Shown here: piece after piece, positions 21,990 to 31,523 of the stretch
Layout: every line of letters starts with the position of its first letter
Position numbering within the stretch: position 1 is the first letter of the stretch
Source: a virus
Direction: 5' to 3' (one strand)
Virus record (IMG/VR): IMGVR_UViG_3300049914_000132
Coordinates: 1-61,801 of that record
Length of the DNA: 61,801 nt
Program-made: the position numbers and the translations under genes
Notes under the pieces: generated by a model
Database searches by the model: none
Told to the model about the DNA's origin: nothing
What the model saw: only the letters and a program-made list of their open reading frames with translations

Positions 21990-22435
21990 GAAAGATTCTT
22001 CCCGAGCAGATATTCATACCTAGTAAAGGGTGGATCAAAGAGATCGTAGCTATTCGTTTGTTCAGGAAAGAGTTTGCACTGCAAGATCCTCCCATACCAA
22101 CTGTCCAATACTGCTGCTGTGCTTGCGGTAAACTGTGCACCATATTCGGAATATGGGATCTTCCACACTTTGTACGTTCGACATGCTTCGACGAACAACC
22201 AGTTGGAAAGCCTTACCTTGTTCCCTTCGGGGGGAGCCCGACTAGTCCTAGAGAGCTGCCGACTGTTCGTCATGCCATACAAGACAGGGACTACTTAGGC
22301 AGATACATTCGAGATGAGAGCTACTTTTGGAAGCCTGACTTTGATTTGTATATGGAATGGATGCGCGATCACTACGTAAAGGAAGCAGAGAGACAATTAT
22401 GCTCATCGAAGTTGCAAACGTCCATAGCAAAGTGA
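21986..22435 (+). CDS. Hypothetical protein with CCCACG cluster (149 aa)
   Basis: 149 residues, ATGA overlap. IFIPSKGWIKEIVAIRLFRK opens like the HTH-like proteins; then comes QYCCCACGKLCTIFG (four cysteines in five residues plus one) and FVRSTCFDEQP, suggesting a metal site. The C-terminus is aromatic and acidic (YFWKPDFDLYMEWMRDHYVK). It overlaps the helicase start by 37 bases. Confidence 0.5.
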   Translation: MRKILPEQIFIPSKGWIKEIVAIRLFRKEFALQDPPIPTVQYCCCACGKLCTIFGIWDLPHFVRSTCFDEQPVGKPYLVPFGGSPTSPRELPTVRHAIQDRDYLGRYIRDESYFWKPDFDLYMEWMRDHYVKEAERQLCSSKLQTSIAK

Positions 22436-23775
22436 TCAGTGCCACCGACAGAGAGCTAGCATGGCTTTCTAGCTACCTCACATTCGAGGACGCCAGAGCA
22501 CGATTCATCCATGGCTACAGAGGTGATGGAAAAGTCTGCATGCTGAGCAGGTTCACGAACACGTTTGCGTCTGGGTTCATACCGTCCATTCGCAAGGCCT
22601 CGTCTGCTGAAGGTATCAAGGTCGAGCTGTTGGACAAGCGCAAGAAGCCTTGCGAGCCAGACCCAAACGCTGACCTTGCGTGGCTTAGGGACTACCAACT
22701 CGACGCTTGCAGAGCTGTTGCAGCGAAGGGTCGCGGCATTGTTCGCGCCCCGACCGGGAGTGGAAAAGGTGACATAGCTGTAGGGCTCACTAGGCTGCTG
22801 CCCTGTAGATGGCTCTTCGTAGCACACAGGGCAGGGCTCATGGAGCAGGAAGCAGCGCGCTATGAGACTCGAACAGGCTTGAGAGCTGCGCGCATTGGAG
22901 AGGGCACCTGGGATGCTAAGCCAAGTGACACGTTCGTCTGTGCAACGTTCCAAACACTCTATGCACAGATCAAGAGCCCAAGAACGATAGGGCTGCTTGA
23001 AAGTCGTGAAGGGCTGATTGCGGAGGAGTGCCATACACTCCCAGCGTACACGTTCTGGAAGGTAGCAATGAGCATGAATCAAGCCTACTTTCGAGTCGGC
23101 ATTTCTGCGACCCCGCTGGACAGAGATGACAAGCGCAGCCAGTACGCCATCGCAGCGCTCGGCCCGGTCATATATAGGATCAGCTCTCAGGCACTCATCG
23201 ACGCAGGCATTCTGTCAAAGCCCAAGATCAGGATGATTCCTTGCGAACAGGATACCGATGAAGAATCGTGGCAAGGAGTTTATCGTGAGTGTGTCGTTCG
23301 TTCAATCAAGAGGAACAGGATCATTGTCGAAGCAGCCAAGACAGCAACAAAGCCTTGCCTCATCTTCGTGAAGGAAATCAGGCACGGAAAGCAGATCCAA
23401 GAGCTTTGTACACGCGCAGGTCTTACGACCGAGTTCGTCTGGGGTCAGGACTCTACGTACTCGCGAGGAACTGCGGTCAAGCGCCTCGTGCACGCAGACA
23501 CAGAAGTCCTAATCTCGACGGTCATCTTTCAAGAGGGTGTGGATATACCCGAACTCAGATCCGTGGTCATAGGGTCTGGAGGCAAGTCCATCATCGCTGC
23601 ACTGCAACGGATCGGCCGAGGTATGAGAAAGACCGACACGAAATCAGAGTTTGAGGTCTACGATCTCAAAGACACAGGTCACAGATGGATGGAACGGCAT
23701 GCTCAAGCAAGGACACGAGCGTACCTTGGAGAGAAGTATGAAGTCGTCGAAAGCCCATTGTTCACATTGGCGTAG
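22399..23775 (+). CDS. SF2 DNA helicase (RadD/UvsW-like)
   Basis: 458 residues from the ATG at 22399. All core superfamily 2 motifs are visible: Q-motif region LRDYQLDACRAV, motif I APTGSGKG near residue 117, Ia FVAHRAGL, II AEECH (a DEAH variant), III GISATP, IV CLIFVKEI, V STVIFQEGVDIP and VI QRIGRGMRK. Phage enzymes of this type (UvsW) and bacterial RadD unwind branched DNA and restart replication. It precedes the replication operon, which fits such a role. Confidence 0.85.
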   Translation: MLIEVANVHSKVISATDRELAWLSSYLTFEDARARFIHGYRGDGKVCMLSRFTNTFASGFIPSIRKASSAEGIKVELLDKRKKPCEPDPNADLAWLRDYQLDACRAVAAKGRGIVRAPTGSGKGDIAVGLTRLLPCRWLFVAHRAGLMEQEAARYETRTGLRAARIGEGTWDAKPSDTFVCATFQTLYAQIKSPRTIGLLESREGLIAEECHTLPAYTFWKVAMSMNQAYFRVGISATPLDRDDKRSQYAIAALGPVIYRISSQALIDAGILSKPKIRMIPCEQDTDEESWQGVYRECVVRSIKRNRIIVEAAKTATKPCLIFVKEIRHGKQIQELCTRAGLTTEFVWGQDSTYSRGTAVKRLVHADTEVLISTVIFQEGVDIPELRSVVIGSGGKSIIAALQRIGRGMRKTDTKSEFEVYDLKDTGHRWMERHAQARTRAYLGEKYEVVESPLFTLA

Positions 23776-23917
23776 CACGCAACCCCTTGCAACTACAGGC
23801 TTAAAGAAAGGGCTTGCATTCTGTGGGGGAAGGGCGGTAGCGTTCCCACCGTAGCGCGCAGTACACATACAGTGCAAGGGCCATCGCGGGGTCCAAACGC
23901 CTGGAAAGGAAACACGC
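23776..23917. other. Noncoding gap after the helicase gene
   Basis: About 140 bases without a gene. GTAGCG occurs twice (around 23836 and 23851). No promoter is clear. It leads directly into the 21-bp inverted repeat. Confidence 0.4.
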
Positions 23918-24019
23918 CTCGACTTCTGGAGGGGTGCGTCGGGAAAGCTTGGGTTGCTGCTTTTTTGACATTTTCCCGGCGCCCGGCACGCGAACCGCCG
24001 CACCCTTCGAGAAGTCGAG
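23918..24019. repeat. 21-bp inverted repeat with inner hairpin (possible origin or initiator site)
   Basis: Arms 23918-23938 and 23999-24019 match at 19 of 21 positions (both share CTCGACTTCT and GGGTGCG in the same orientation after inversion). The 60-base interior holds a second stem, CGGGAAA (23940-23946) with TTTCCCG (23972-23978), and a run of six T. The element sits just before a probable replication initiator gene, followed by DnaB- and DnaG-like genes. Confidence 0.75.
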
Positions 24020-24028
24020 GTTTTCTTT

Positions 24029-25774
24029 TTGCTCGCACAGTTTGCCAGGCGCACCGAGTCAACCAGCTTGAAAGAGCGTCTTTCTGTCGCTCCGTCTGTC
24101 CCGCCATACTCAATCAGTCAACCATGCTCTGAGAGCGTTCTGGTCAGCACCAGTGAGCTGAAGAGAAAGCTTGGCTTTCTTGCTTTCGAGATTCAACTTG
24201 GTCTTGAACAGCACACCAACGAAAACAACCACACATACGCTACCGTCAAAACGATCCTAAAAGAGAGAAACATCGAAGCTACTCATTCCCAGATCCATAC
24301 CGCACTCAAACGACTCCGTGATGCTCACTTGTTCAAAGCTCTTGGTCACACTCAAGCCAAAAAACATCCCCACAAGTGTCGAGAAATAAACCCTTTCTGC
24401 CGCTGCAACCTGTGGCGAAAAAACCAAGCCCTCTACACACGAGAGATCTTCAGCAAGCTGAACGCCACCCCAACCGAATCCATAGAGTCACAAGAGACCG
24501 CTGAATGGATGTTGACTGCATCCGAATTCCGCAATGGTGGGCCTCGACCAGGAGCCGGACGACCCTCCAAAAACCAAGACCACAAAACCCCCGTAAAACA
24601 ATCAGAACATACCCCAGGGAACAAGCAACTACTATCAAAGGTACAATCATGGGGCAGTGGTACAACTACTGTAAAAAAAGTTTTAGATTTATCTAAAAGC
24701 AAATTTTACAAAAAGTCAAACCAGTTTCAGTCAACAGAAATCTCGTCCTCGGTCGCTTCGCTCCCTCCGTCTCGATGCGCTAGCGCGCTTTGCTGTTCAA
24801 GGAAAAGCCAGAATGTGTTGACTACTGCTGAAGACGTTGTGCTTACTCTGACTTCAAGCAAAAGAGTTCCGGCGCAAAATCGACTAGACGAGTCCACGTT
24901 TCCTGCCAGGGGAACTGAGAAACCCAAAACCGAGGAGCGTTCTGTGCTCCATGCCATCAAGGATCAAGTCATGTCACCGAAAGACATCGGTGTTATGAAC
25001 GGTGAAAGCAAGATCGGGCTTTCGTTTGGACATGCAAGACCGTACGAGCTTCGAGAACCTATTTCTGACAATCTTCCAGGCGTTCCGCCCCCTCCGGACA
25101 AGCTAAAGCTCCGACTAGGTATTGAAGATCTCAAACCTGTCAGGATTCCAAACCCTCCACTCATCGATGACACGTTGTCTGAAAATCACATATACAAAAC
25201 GCTTTGCAATGCGTATGAGGGCGCGGTCTTCAGTCGGTACAAGACCAGACCGTTCATAAACATCGGCAAGCAGGTTGACGTTTACGATCCTGGTTCAGAG
25301 GAGACAATCAAGATCAGAGATCCGAAGTTGTCAAAGCTCTGGGCTCCGATGATGGAAGCTGCACACTTGCTGAAGAAGCTTGAGATCTCTCCGTTTGCTT
25401 GGGCTGCATTCAGTATTGACGTGTGGGATGACTCTGAAGCGAAGCATGGCTGCATAGGAAAGCCTCCTGGAATTCGGTGGGTGTGGAGCCCGAATCGAGT
25501 ACGAGATCGTAACGACTGGTTTGATCAGAGGGAGCTTGGATACAGGGGAGGAGCAACATGTTTTGTTCCTTCTCATCGAGAGCTGTTGCGAAAATGGAAC
25601 ATGATGCACAACGAACTCTACCGATCGGGAATGAAGCACAGCCAAGAGATCGTTGAACGATGGTTCCCTGGTGACAAGTACATGCAGATGGTCGAGAAGG
25701 CTAGAAAGGATACACAAAGAGAACAGGCACGTTTGGACGAGCGCTTGGAAATGGGTGATTGGCTATGGGACTGA
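24029..25774 (+). CDS. Putative replication initiator / DNA-binding protein
   Basis: Open frame of up to 581 codons; the annotated start is a TTG without Shine-Dalgarno and the real start may be up to 40 codons later. Residues 42-105 (SELKRKLGFLAFEIQLGLEQ ... SQIHTALKRLRDAHLFKALG) look like a winged helix. GGPRPGAGRPSKNQ near 170 is an AT-hook-like or Gly-Arg-Pro DNA-contact motif. The middle (200-330) is Ser/Lys-rich and disordered. The last 200 residues are a globular domain with many Trp and Arg. Position directly before DnaB and primase genes and after a large inverted repeat suggests an initiator or helicase loader; this is inference. Confidence 0.5.
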   Translation: MLAQFARRTESTSLKERLSVAPSVPPYSISQPCSESVLVSTSELKRKLGFLAFEIQLGLEQHTNENNHTYATVKTILKERNIEATHSQIHTALKRLRDAHLFKALGHTQAKKHPHKCREINPFCRCNLWRKNQALYTREIFSKLNATPTESIESQETAEWMLTASEFRNGGPRPGAGRPSKNQDHKTPVKQSEHTPGNKQLLSKVQSWGSGTTTVKKVLDLSKSKFYKKSNQFQSTEISSSVASLPPSRCASALCCSRKSQNVLTTAEDVVLTLTSSKRVPAQNRLDESTFPARGTEKPKTEERSVLHAIKDQVMSPKDIGVMNGESKIGLSFGHARPYELREPISDNLPGVPPPPDKLKLRLGIEDLKPVRIPNPPLIDDTLSENHIYKTLCNAYEGAVFSRYKTRPFINIGKQVDVYDPGSEETIKIRDPKLSKLWAPMMEAAHLLKKLEISPFAWAAFSIDVWDDSEAKHGCIGKPPGIRWVWSPNRVRDRNDWFDQRELGYRGGATCFVPSHRELLRKWNMMHNELYRSGMKHSQEIVERWFPGDKYMQMVEKARKDTQREQARLDERLEMGDWLWD

Positions 25775-25786
25775 GCGGAGGCTAGG

Positions 25787-27244
25787 GTGGCTCAAGGTAA
25801 GGCTCACAGCACTGCATCATACGCACTGAATTCTGTGTTCGAGAGGCTGGCTGTAACGCTGTGTTGTACTTCCTCCAAGTTTTACGATCGCATAGGATAC
25901 GCGCTAGACCCTACAGCTTTGACGGCTCCAACAGCTCAGCTTGCTTTGAATGCTACGCAAGCAATCAGTCGAGAGTTGGGGCATGGACCAGGCTCGGCTG
26001 TGATGGTGATCCAGCGTCTTCAGCGCTGGAGGCACGAAGGGAAGGTGACAACTGAGCAAATCAACGAGGTCAGTGACTTCTTCGACACAGCATTGGACGC
26101 GGGCCTGCCTGACGAAGACTCGGTTGTGAATGAACTCACTCCAATATTGAAACGGCGCATGTACGACTCAGCGATCAGGACAGCCATGTCTGAGTACGCA
26201 AACCGTGGGGACCTGCAAGCTTCAATGGGCATATTGGAACGTGCTGATCGTATAGGCACATGGGACTCGTCTATGGGGATCAAGCTGGGTAGTGCGTCGT
26301 TTGATAAGATCAACGAGTTGCGCAATCTCAAGCGGATGCCTACAGGCATAGATGAACTAGATGTTGCACTTAGCGGAGGCCCACCTGTTGGAAGTTTGAG
26401 CTTGTTTATTGGAGGCTCTGGTGACGGAAAGAGCATTTCTTTAGCGCACGTGGTTGGGCACAACGTTTTGAATGGTGCCATGTGCGCTGTTGCTACCCTT
26501 GAGCTTTCTGAGTCTATGTGGCTTGCACGTCTTCAAGCAAACATCTCTGGAGTGCCGATAGACACCTTGCTGGATGGTGGCTTTGACAGCGTGAAGAAGT
26601 ACTTCGATGTGCTTGATCGTGTGGGTAAGCTTGGAACTTGTGTCGTCAAGGAGTTCTCTGCAAAAGACACAACTGTCAGCGACATAGATGATTGGATCAA
26701 GCAAATCGAGAACGAGTATGGCAAGCGGGTTGACTTGCTTGTTGTGGACTACTTGGATTTGCTCACGGCTAAGTTGGAGACACGAGATGCGAATGACTAC
26801 AAGATCGGAAAGGTGATTACACAGGATTTGAGACGGATCGCACGAGCACGCAACTTGGTTGCTTGGAGTGCTTGCCAGACACGGGGGAGGGACAGCGATA
26901 AGGTCAAGAAGAAGAGCGTGCAGGATCTAAATGATGTGTCTGACTCTATGCACAAGATACGTATTTCGGACATCAGCGTCACGTTGAACGTTAGGGGGGA
27001 TCCGGAGCATCCGGACATGCTGTTTTTTGTGGCCAAGCACAGGTTTGGCAGGAGCCGACAGAAGGTTGGGCCGTTCCCTGCGGACTTTGCATGTGGTGCG
27101 GTAGCCCCAATCGTTCGTGAGACCTTGGAGGAGCTGGAAGGTTCAGCCAGTCCTGAGCGAGCTAAGTTGCACGTGGTACGGAACACATCTGGTGCACAGC
27201 AGACTTCTTTCCCACAGACCGAAGATGGAGATGAAGATGAATGA
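25787..27244 (+). CDS. dnaB: DnaB-like replicative helicase
   Basis: 485 residues from GTG with GGAGG five bases upstream. The C-terminal RecA-like domain starts near residue 180 (RMPTGIDELDVALSGG) and has Walker A GGSGDGKS near 207, an ATLELSE segment, Walker B LLVVDYLDLL near 325, and a later ISVTLNVRGDPEH...AKHRFGRS region matching DnaB motif 4. The N-terminal 170 residues are helical as in primase-interacting domains. It should unwind the replication fork as a hexamer. The primase gene overlaps its end. Confidence 0.85.
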   Translation: MAQGKAHSTASYALNSVFERLAVTLCCTSSKFYDRIGYALDPTALTAPTAQLALNATQAISRELGHGPGSAVMVIQRLQRWRHEGKVTTEQINEVSDFFDTALDAGLPDEDSVVNELTPILKRRMYDSAIRTAMSEYANRGDLQASMGILERADRIGTWDSSMGIKLGSASFDKINELRNLKRMPTGIDELDVALSGGPPVGSLSLFIGGSGDGKSISLAHVVGHNVLNGAMCAVATLELSESMWLARLQANISGVPIDTLLDGGFDSVKKYFDVLDRVGKLGTCVVKEFSAKDTTVSDIDDWIKQIENEYGKRVDLLVVDYLDLLTAKLETRDANDYKIGKVITQDLRRIARARNLVAWSACQTRGRDSDKVKKKSVQDLNDVSDSMHKIRISDISVTLNVRGDPEHPDMLFFVAKHRFGRSRQKVGPFPADFACGAVAPIVRETLEELEGSASPERAKLHVVRNTSGAQQTSFPQTEDGDEDE

Positions 27245-28094
27245 TGGTGCTCTTGTTGCGATGGCGTCTTTGGAAGCACGTCCAAGTCCGTCAGGGTGGT
27301 GGAGAACACGCTGTTGTCTATGCGAGTGGAGGGTAGGCACTCCAGATCGTCACACTGCTTTGTGTATGCTCATGGAGAAAGGGATCTATCACTGCTTCAG
27401 ATGTGGGGCTGTTGGCAAGTTCGACGTGAGTGATGCTCTGCGCGAGCGTGCTTTGCAAGGTGATCATTCTCAAGCAGCTCAGGAAGTGATGGGCCCTCCG
27501 GAGGGCTTTTACTTGCTCACAGAAGAGCCTGCTCTTTCTGCGAAGTCTCTTGCTGGGCCAAGATCGTATCTTCGTAAGAGGGGCATCACAGATCAGCTCC
27601 AGAAGGATGCACGGATTGGCGTGTGCATCGATGGTAGGTTTGCGGGCAGAGTGATCATTCCTGTCATGGGCTCAGAAGATACTTGGCTGGGCTATGTTGG
27701 TCGTGTATGGGCTAAGTCGGCATGGATGCCTTACCTGTACCCGCGTGGAATGCTCAAAGGTGAGATCGTTTACAATCATGCTTCTTTGCTGGTAGAGGAA
27801 GACAAACCTGTCATGATTGTGGAAGGGGTGTTCGATGCTCTTGCGCTCTGGCCGGATGCTGCTGCCGTCCTGGGCAAGCCAAGCGAACCACAGATCGAAG
27901 CAATGCTAACAGCCAAGAGACCTGTCTGTGTTGTATTGGACGGAGACGCATGGGAAGAGGCTGAGATGCTCGCCTTGCGTCTGCGCTTTGACGGGCAGCG
28001 CGCAGGCTATGTACGACTGCCACCTTTGACAGATCCAGACGAAGTTCCACCCGATTGGCTTGCAGAGGAAGCACGCCGATCAATAGAAGCGTGA
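27237..28094 (+). CDS. dnaG: DnaG-like primase (zinc finger + TOPRIM)
   Basis: 285 residues from the ATG at 27237 (GGAG six bases upstream), overlapping the helicase gene by eight bases. An N-terminal zinc ribbon CCLC...H...YHCFRCG (residues 26-58) is followed by a TOPRIM domain with PVMIVEGVFDALAL (catalytic Glu) near 195 and VVLDGDAWEEA (D-x-D) near 230. It is shorter than bacterial DnaG because the C-terminal helicase-binding domain is missing. Synthesises RNA primers for lagging-strand replication. Confidence 0.85.
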   Translation: MNDGALVAMASLEARPSPSGWWRTRCCLCEWRVGTPDRHTALCMLMEKGIYHCFRCGAVGKFDVSDALRERALQGDHSQAAQEVMGPPEGFYLLTEEPALSAKSLAGPRSYLRKRGITDQLQKDARIGVCIDGRFAGRVIIPVMGSEDTWLGYVGRVWAKSAWMPYLYPRGMLKGEIVYNHASLLVEEDKPVMIVEGVFDALALWPDAAAVLGKPSEPQIEAMLTAKRPVCVVLDGDAWEEAEMLALRLRFDGQRAGYVRLPPLTDPDEVPPDWLAEEARRSIEA

Positions 28095-28103
28095 GGTGAA
28101 CCA

Positions 28104-28313
28104 ATGGGACATAAGAGTCTCGTTGAATTTGCGGATGTGACTGTGACAGCGTCAACAGACAAGGCACTGCTTGTAGTGATCCCAGAGCATAGCGAAGAAC
28201 CTTTATGGGTGCCACGCTCTCAGATAGACGAAAGCAGTGAAGTACAGGAGGATGGTGACGAGGGGATGCTGGTTGTGACTGAGTGGATCGCGAAGGAAAA
28301 AGAACTGATCTAA
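28104..28313 (+). CDS. Small conserved phage protein (69 aa)
   Basis: 69 residues. LVEFADVTVTASTDKALLVV, EPLWVPRSQIDESSEV, then GMLVVTEWIAKEKEL. The beta-rich pattern LWVPxSQIDxxSEV...G.LVVxxWxAxxK is a widespread small phage protein in replication regions. Function unknown. Confidence 0.65.
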   Translation: MGHKSLVEFADVTVTASTDKALLVVIPEHSEEPLWVPRSQIDESSEVQEDGDEGMLVVTEWIAKEKELI

Positions 28314-28334
28314 CATGAAAGGAAGAGGCTGGAC

Positions 28335-28862
28335 ATGATCACAGCGTTGAGGTCGTATGCAGCAGATGCAGAAGTTCTGGGCACTGTTCGTCAGGTAGCA
28401 TTTTCTGAAGATGGGGATCTTGTCATTGCAGGGTTGACACTTAAGGAGGCTGGGGACATCCTAGATGCTCTCGCTGCTGGTGGCGTCTATGCGGTGCGCA
28501 GTACAGCAGGTGCCAAGGTGCCAGGGGGCGCTCCACCGTCTACACGCCCCGGAGAGGACGTAGGGGACGGGAACCCTGTTCCAGGTGGGGTGCCTGTTCG
28601 GGAGGCACCACAAGCCTCCCTACAAGCCTCCAAGGGTGCTGAAGGACAGCCTCCAAAGAAGGGGCTTACTATCCCAGAGGAGCTGGCTGGGACAAAGCGC
28701 ATCAAGGATATTGTCGTATGGCTGCTCGAAAACGGTATCGAGAAAGACCAGGACATTCTTGTTGCAGAGTGCAAGAAGTTGGGGAGCAAGATCCCTTTCA
28801 TTACTCACGTCACCAACCTAGAAGAGCGCGTCGAGCGTGCTCTTTCTGTGCTCGAAGACTGA
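28335..28862 (+). CDS. Hypothetical protein with Pro/Gly linker (175 aa)
   Basis: 175 residues: an N-terminal alpha/beta domain (1-60), a Pro/Gly/Ala-rich linker (62-112) and a C-terminal helical domain (GLTIPEELAGTKRIKDIVVW and on) of about 60 residues that could be a small winged helix. It sits between primase and polymerase genes, suggesting a replication accessory. Unrecognised. Confidence 0.55.
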   Translation: MITALRSYAADAEVLGTVRQVAFSEDGDLVIAGLTLKEAGDILDALAAGGVYAVRSTAGAKVPGGAPPSTRPGEDVGDGNPVPGGVPVREAPQASLQASKGAEGQPPKKGLTIPEELAGTKRIKDIVVWLLENGIEKDQDILVAECKKLGSKIPFITHVTNLEERVERALSVLED

Positions 28863-28891
28863 TCTGCACATAGCTTCTTGAGGGTGATTGG

Positions 28892-31510
28892 GTGAGCGGG
28901 CTTCTACCATTGTATCCAGATCCGTTGAAACCTGCTGAAGAGGGCGGGTTTGCTTCGTCGGTAGAACTCGCTCACCCGCTGTCTATTGATCACAATTGTA
29001 GTCGGTGTCAGTTGTGCCACAAGTACAATCCTCGGAGCATCTGCATAGGGCCGACTTCAGCAGCTCCGGAAGGCTCGTCTATCAGCTTGTACGATGGCAT
29101 CGTTGAGGGCGCTGCGCTGCTTGTAGGCGAAGGCCCAGGGAAAGAAGAAGACGCCATAGGGAAACCATTTGTGGGCGTGTCGGGCAAGAAGCTTCGACAG
29201 CTTGTGCACAGATACACCAGAGCGCCCGTCGTCTTTGACAACGCTCTCAGGTGTTGGTACACAAAGATAGACAGCAGGTACATCTCAGCGTGTAGAGGGT
29301 TCCTTTCCAAGACGATCTCGGATGGCAAGCCTGAGCGCATCATTACGCTAGGCTCCGCAGCTGCTCTTTCTGTGCTTGGCAGGACCATCAAGCCTTTGAG
29401 TGCTCGTCGTGCTGTTGGTTGGATCGCTAAGACACAGACACCTGTCTACATGGTGATGCACCCAGCAGCAGCACTTCGGAACAGGTTTTTGATGAAGATG
29501 TTCGAGGAAGACCTTGAATGGGCGCTCACTGTACCGGAGCCTCCATATCCGCCTCCAGATAAATACACAATGCGAATTGTGGAGTCTGAAGCTGAAGCAC
29601 TGGAAGCGGAGGCTGATCTTTCTTGTGCTTCATGGTTCGCATTCGACTGCGAAGCGTCTGGAAGGCTATTCGACACAGACTACTCAGTCTTCAACGTTTC
29701 GTGCTGTGCCAAAGATTCCACGTTCGCTTGGGTTTGGGATTCAGCAGCGCTTGAGAACCCGAGAGTCTTGGAGCCCTTGCTGCGCTTGCTCAGGAACCCA
29801 AAGATCGGAAAGGGCGGACATAACGTAAAGTACGACTCGCTTGCTATAGAGTGTGCTTTTGGTTCGAAGGTTGTCAACGCAGACCATGACACGCTGCTCG
29901 ATGGCCACATTTATGATCCTGAGATGGATGGTGGTCTAGACGCAATGGCTGAGCTTGTTGGGATGGGCGGACACAAGCTCGAAGCTATGACGAACATGGC
30001 GCGCAACTTGGATTGGTTTACTAAGCGGAAAAAGAAGACTGATGCTCGCCAGACGACACTGTTCGAGGATCCAATTGAAGACCTTCATTTGCCTCTTGGC
30101 GTAGAGGCTTCCATTCGTCTAGGTGGTGACATTGAAAACTACAAGTACGCGCTGATAGATCATGACATTGTGTGCAGGTACAACGCACGAGATGCTGTTG
30201 TGACTGCACGACTGCGTGAGCACATCCGACCAGAGATAGAGGCTGTTCCTGAGCTACGTAAGGTGAGTGATGATCTTGCGCACCCTGCAATGCGTGCATT
30301 CACACAGATGGAATCATGGGGGATTTGTGTTAGCCATGAGGCTGTCACGAGTGTTGGATTGTATCTTGATCATGCTCTTGCAGAAGTCAAGAACAGGCTG
30401 TCGGTGTACAAGATAGACCCGAACAGTAATGACGAAGTTGGGAAGCTGCTCTACGATACGTTGAAGCTCAGGTGTGGGAAGTTGACTCCAAAGGGCTCAA
30501 GGTCTGTAGACAAGGAAGCGCTTACCTTGATCAAGGGTGAGCATCCGGTAGTCGTAGACATCTTGGAGAACAGAAGGCTGACCAAGATGAAGGGGACGTA
30601 CGTTGATGGTTTCTATCCACACATCAAGGCAGACGGACGCATTCATCCGAACGTGCATGTGGATGGCGCTCGTACGGGAAGAGCTTCAATAAGTGATCCT
30701 CCTTTGCACCAGGTTCCTCGTGCTTCTGACAGCACTGAAGGGAAAATGCTACGCGATATGTTCGTTGCTCCTCCAGGATGCCTCCTAGTTCAGGCCGACT
30801 ATCGCCAGTTGGAGTACAGGATTGCAGCAGCACTGTCCGGTGACATTGAGATGATCAAGGTGATTCGTTCTGGTAAAGACTTTCACCTTGGAACGGCGGA
30901 ACTCATTGCTCAGATTATGTGGGGTATCCAGCCAGAGGAAATACAAAAACCACATAGAACGACCGCGAAAACGCTCAACTTCGCCTTGATCTTTGGCATG
31001 GCAGACAAGACGCTTGCTGCACGATTGGGGTGCACGATTGAGGAGGCTACCAGGGTTCGAGAAGCTGTGCTCGGTAAGTACAAGATGCTTGCCCGATGGA
31101 TCTCGGATCACATTGCGTACACCAAACGGAGTGGGGTGTCTTGGACGTGGTGGAATGGTGGAAATGCGCGGCGTCGTCCACTGTGGCGCATAGCTTCTCA
31201 GGACAGTGAAGAGCGCTCTACTGCTGAGCATGGCTCGATCAACACACCAATCCAAGGAACAGCAGCAGATTACGACACGGCGTCCGTCATCGAGATTACG
31301 AACTGGATCCTAGAAGAGGGTCTACCTTTGAAGCTGGTCCTTGCTGTACACGACTCAATAGTGTTGGAGGTTCCGGAGCAATACGTGTCAGAGGCTGTGT
31401 ATATGTTGCACAAGGTCATGACATCTTGGCCTGTTCCGAACGATGTGCCTCTAGACGTAGACATAGAGGTTGGAACGTCTTGGGGATCGCTTGAGGAGTA
31501 CAACGACTGA
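28892..31510 (+). CDS. polA: Fusion of uracil-DNA-glycosylase-like domain with family A DNA polymerase
   Basis: 872 residues from GTG. Residues 25-215 form a family 4/5-type UDG domain: cysteines of an Fe-S site (NCSRCQLC, SIC), motif 1 GEGPGKEED near 79, and motif 3 MHPAA near 189. The 3'-5' exonuclease domain follows with FAFDCEAS (about 251), GHNVKYDS and RYNARDAV. The polymerase has motif A QADYRQLEYR (634), motif B HRTTAKTLNFALIFG (688) and motif C LAVHDSIVLEV (818). Motif C has HDS where most family A enzymes have HDE. UDG-PolA fusions are known in some phages such as SPO1. This is the main replicative polymerase. Confidence 0.88.
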   Translation: MSGLLPLYPDPLKPAEEGGFASSVELAHPLSIDHNCSRCQLCHKYNPRSICIGPTSAAPEGSSISLYDGIVEGAALLVGEGPGKEEDAIGKPFVGVSGKKLRQLVHRYTRAPVVFDNALRCWYTKIDSRYISACRGFLSKTISDGKPERIITLGSAAALSVLGRTIKPLSARRAVGWIAKTQTPVYMVMHPAAALRNRFLMKMFEEDLEWALTVPEPPYPPPDKYTMRIVESEAEALEAEADLSCASWFAFDCEASGRLFDTDYSVFNVSCCAKDSTFAWVWDSAALENPRVLEPLLRLLRNPKIGKGGHNVKYDSLAIECAFGSKVVNADHDTLLDGHIYDPEMDGGLDAMAELVGMGGHKLEAMTNMARNLDWFTKRKKKTDARQTTLFEDPIEDLHLPLGVEASIRLGGDIENYKYALIDHDIVCRYNARDAVVTARLREHIRPEIEAVPELRKVSDDLAHPAMRAFTQMESWGICVSHEAVTSVGLYLDHALAEVKNRLSVYKIDPNSNDEVGKLLYDTLKLRCGKLTPKGSRSVDKEALTLIKGEHPVVVDILENRRLTKMKGTYVDGFYPHIKADGRIHPNVHVDGARTGRASISDPPLHQVPRASDSTEGKMLRDMFVAPPGCLLVQADYRQLEYRIAAALSGDIEMIKVIRSGKDFHLGTAELIAQIMWGIQPEEIQKPHRTTAKTLNFALIFGMADKTLAARLGCTIEEATRVREAVLGKYKMLARWISDHIAYTKRSGVSWTWWNGGNARRRPLWRIASQDSEERSTAEHGSINTPIQGTAADYDTASVIEITNWILEEGLPLKLVLAVHDSIVLEVPEQYVSEAVYMLHKVMTSWPVPNDVPLDVDIEVGTSWGSLEEYND

Positions 31511-31523
31511 CTGGAGGTTTGCT

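Noticed and set aside
23793-24113. Minus-strand frame over the inverted repeat before the initiator gene
   Set aside because: No Shine-Dalgarno, unusual composition, and it covers the inverted-repeat element; most likely chance.
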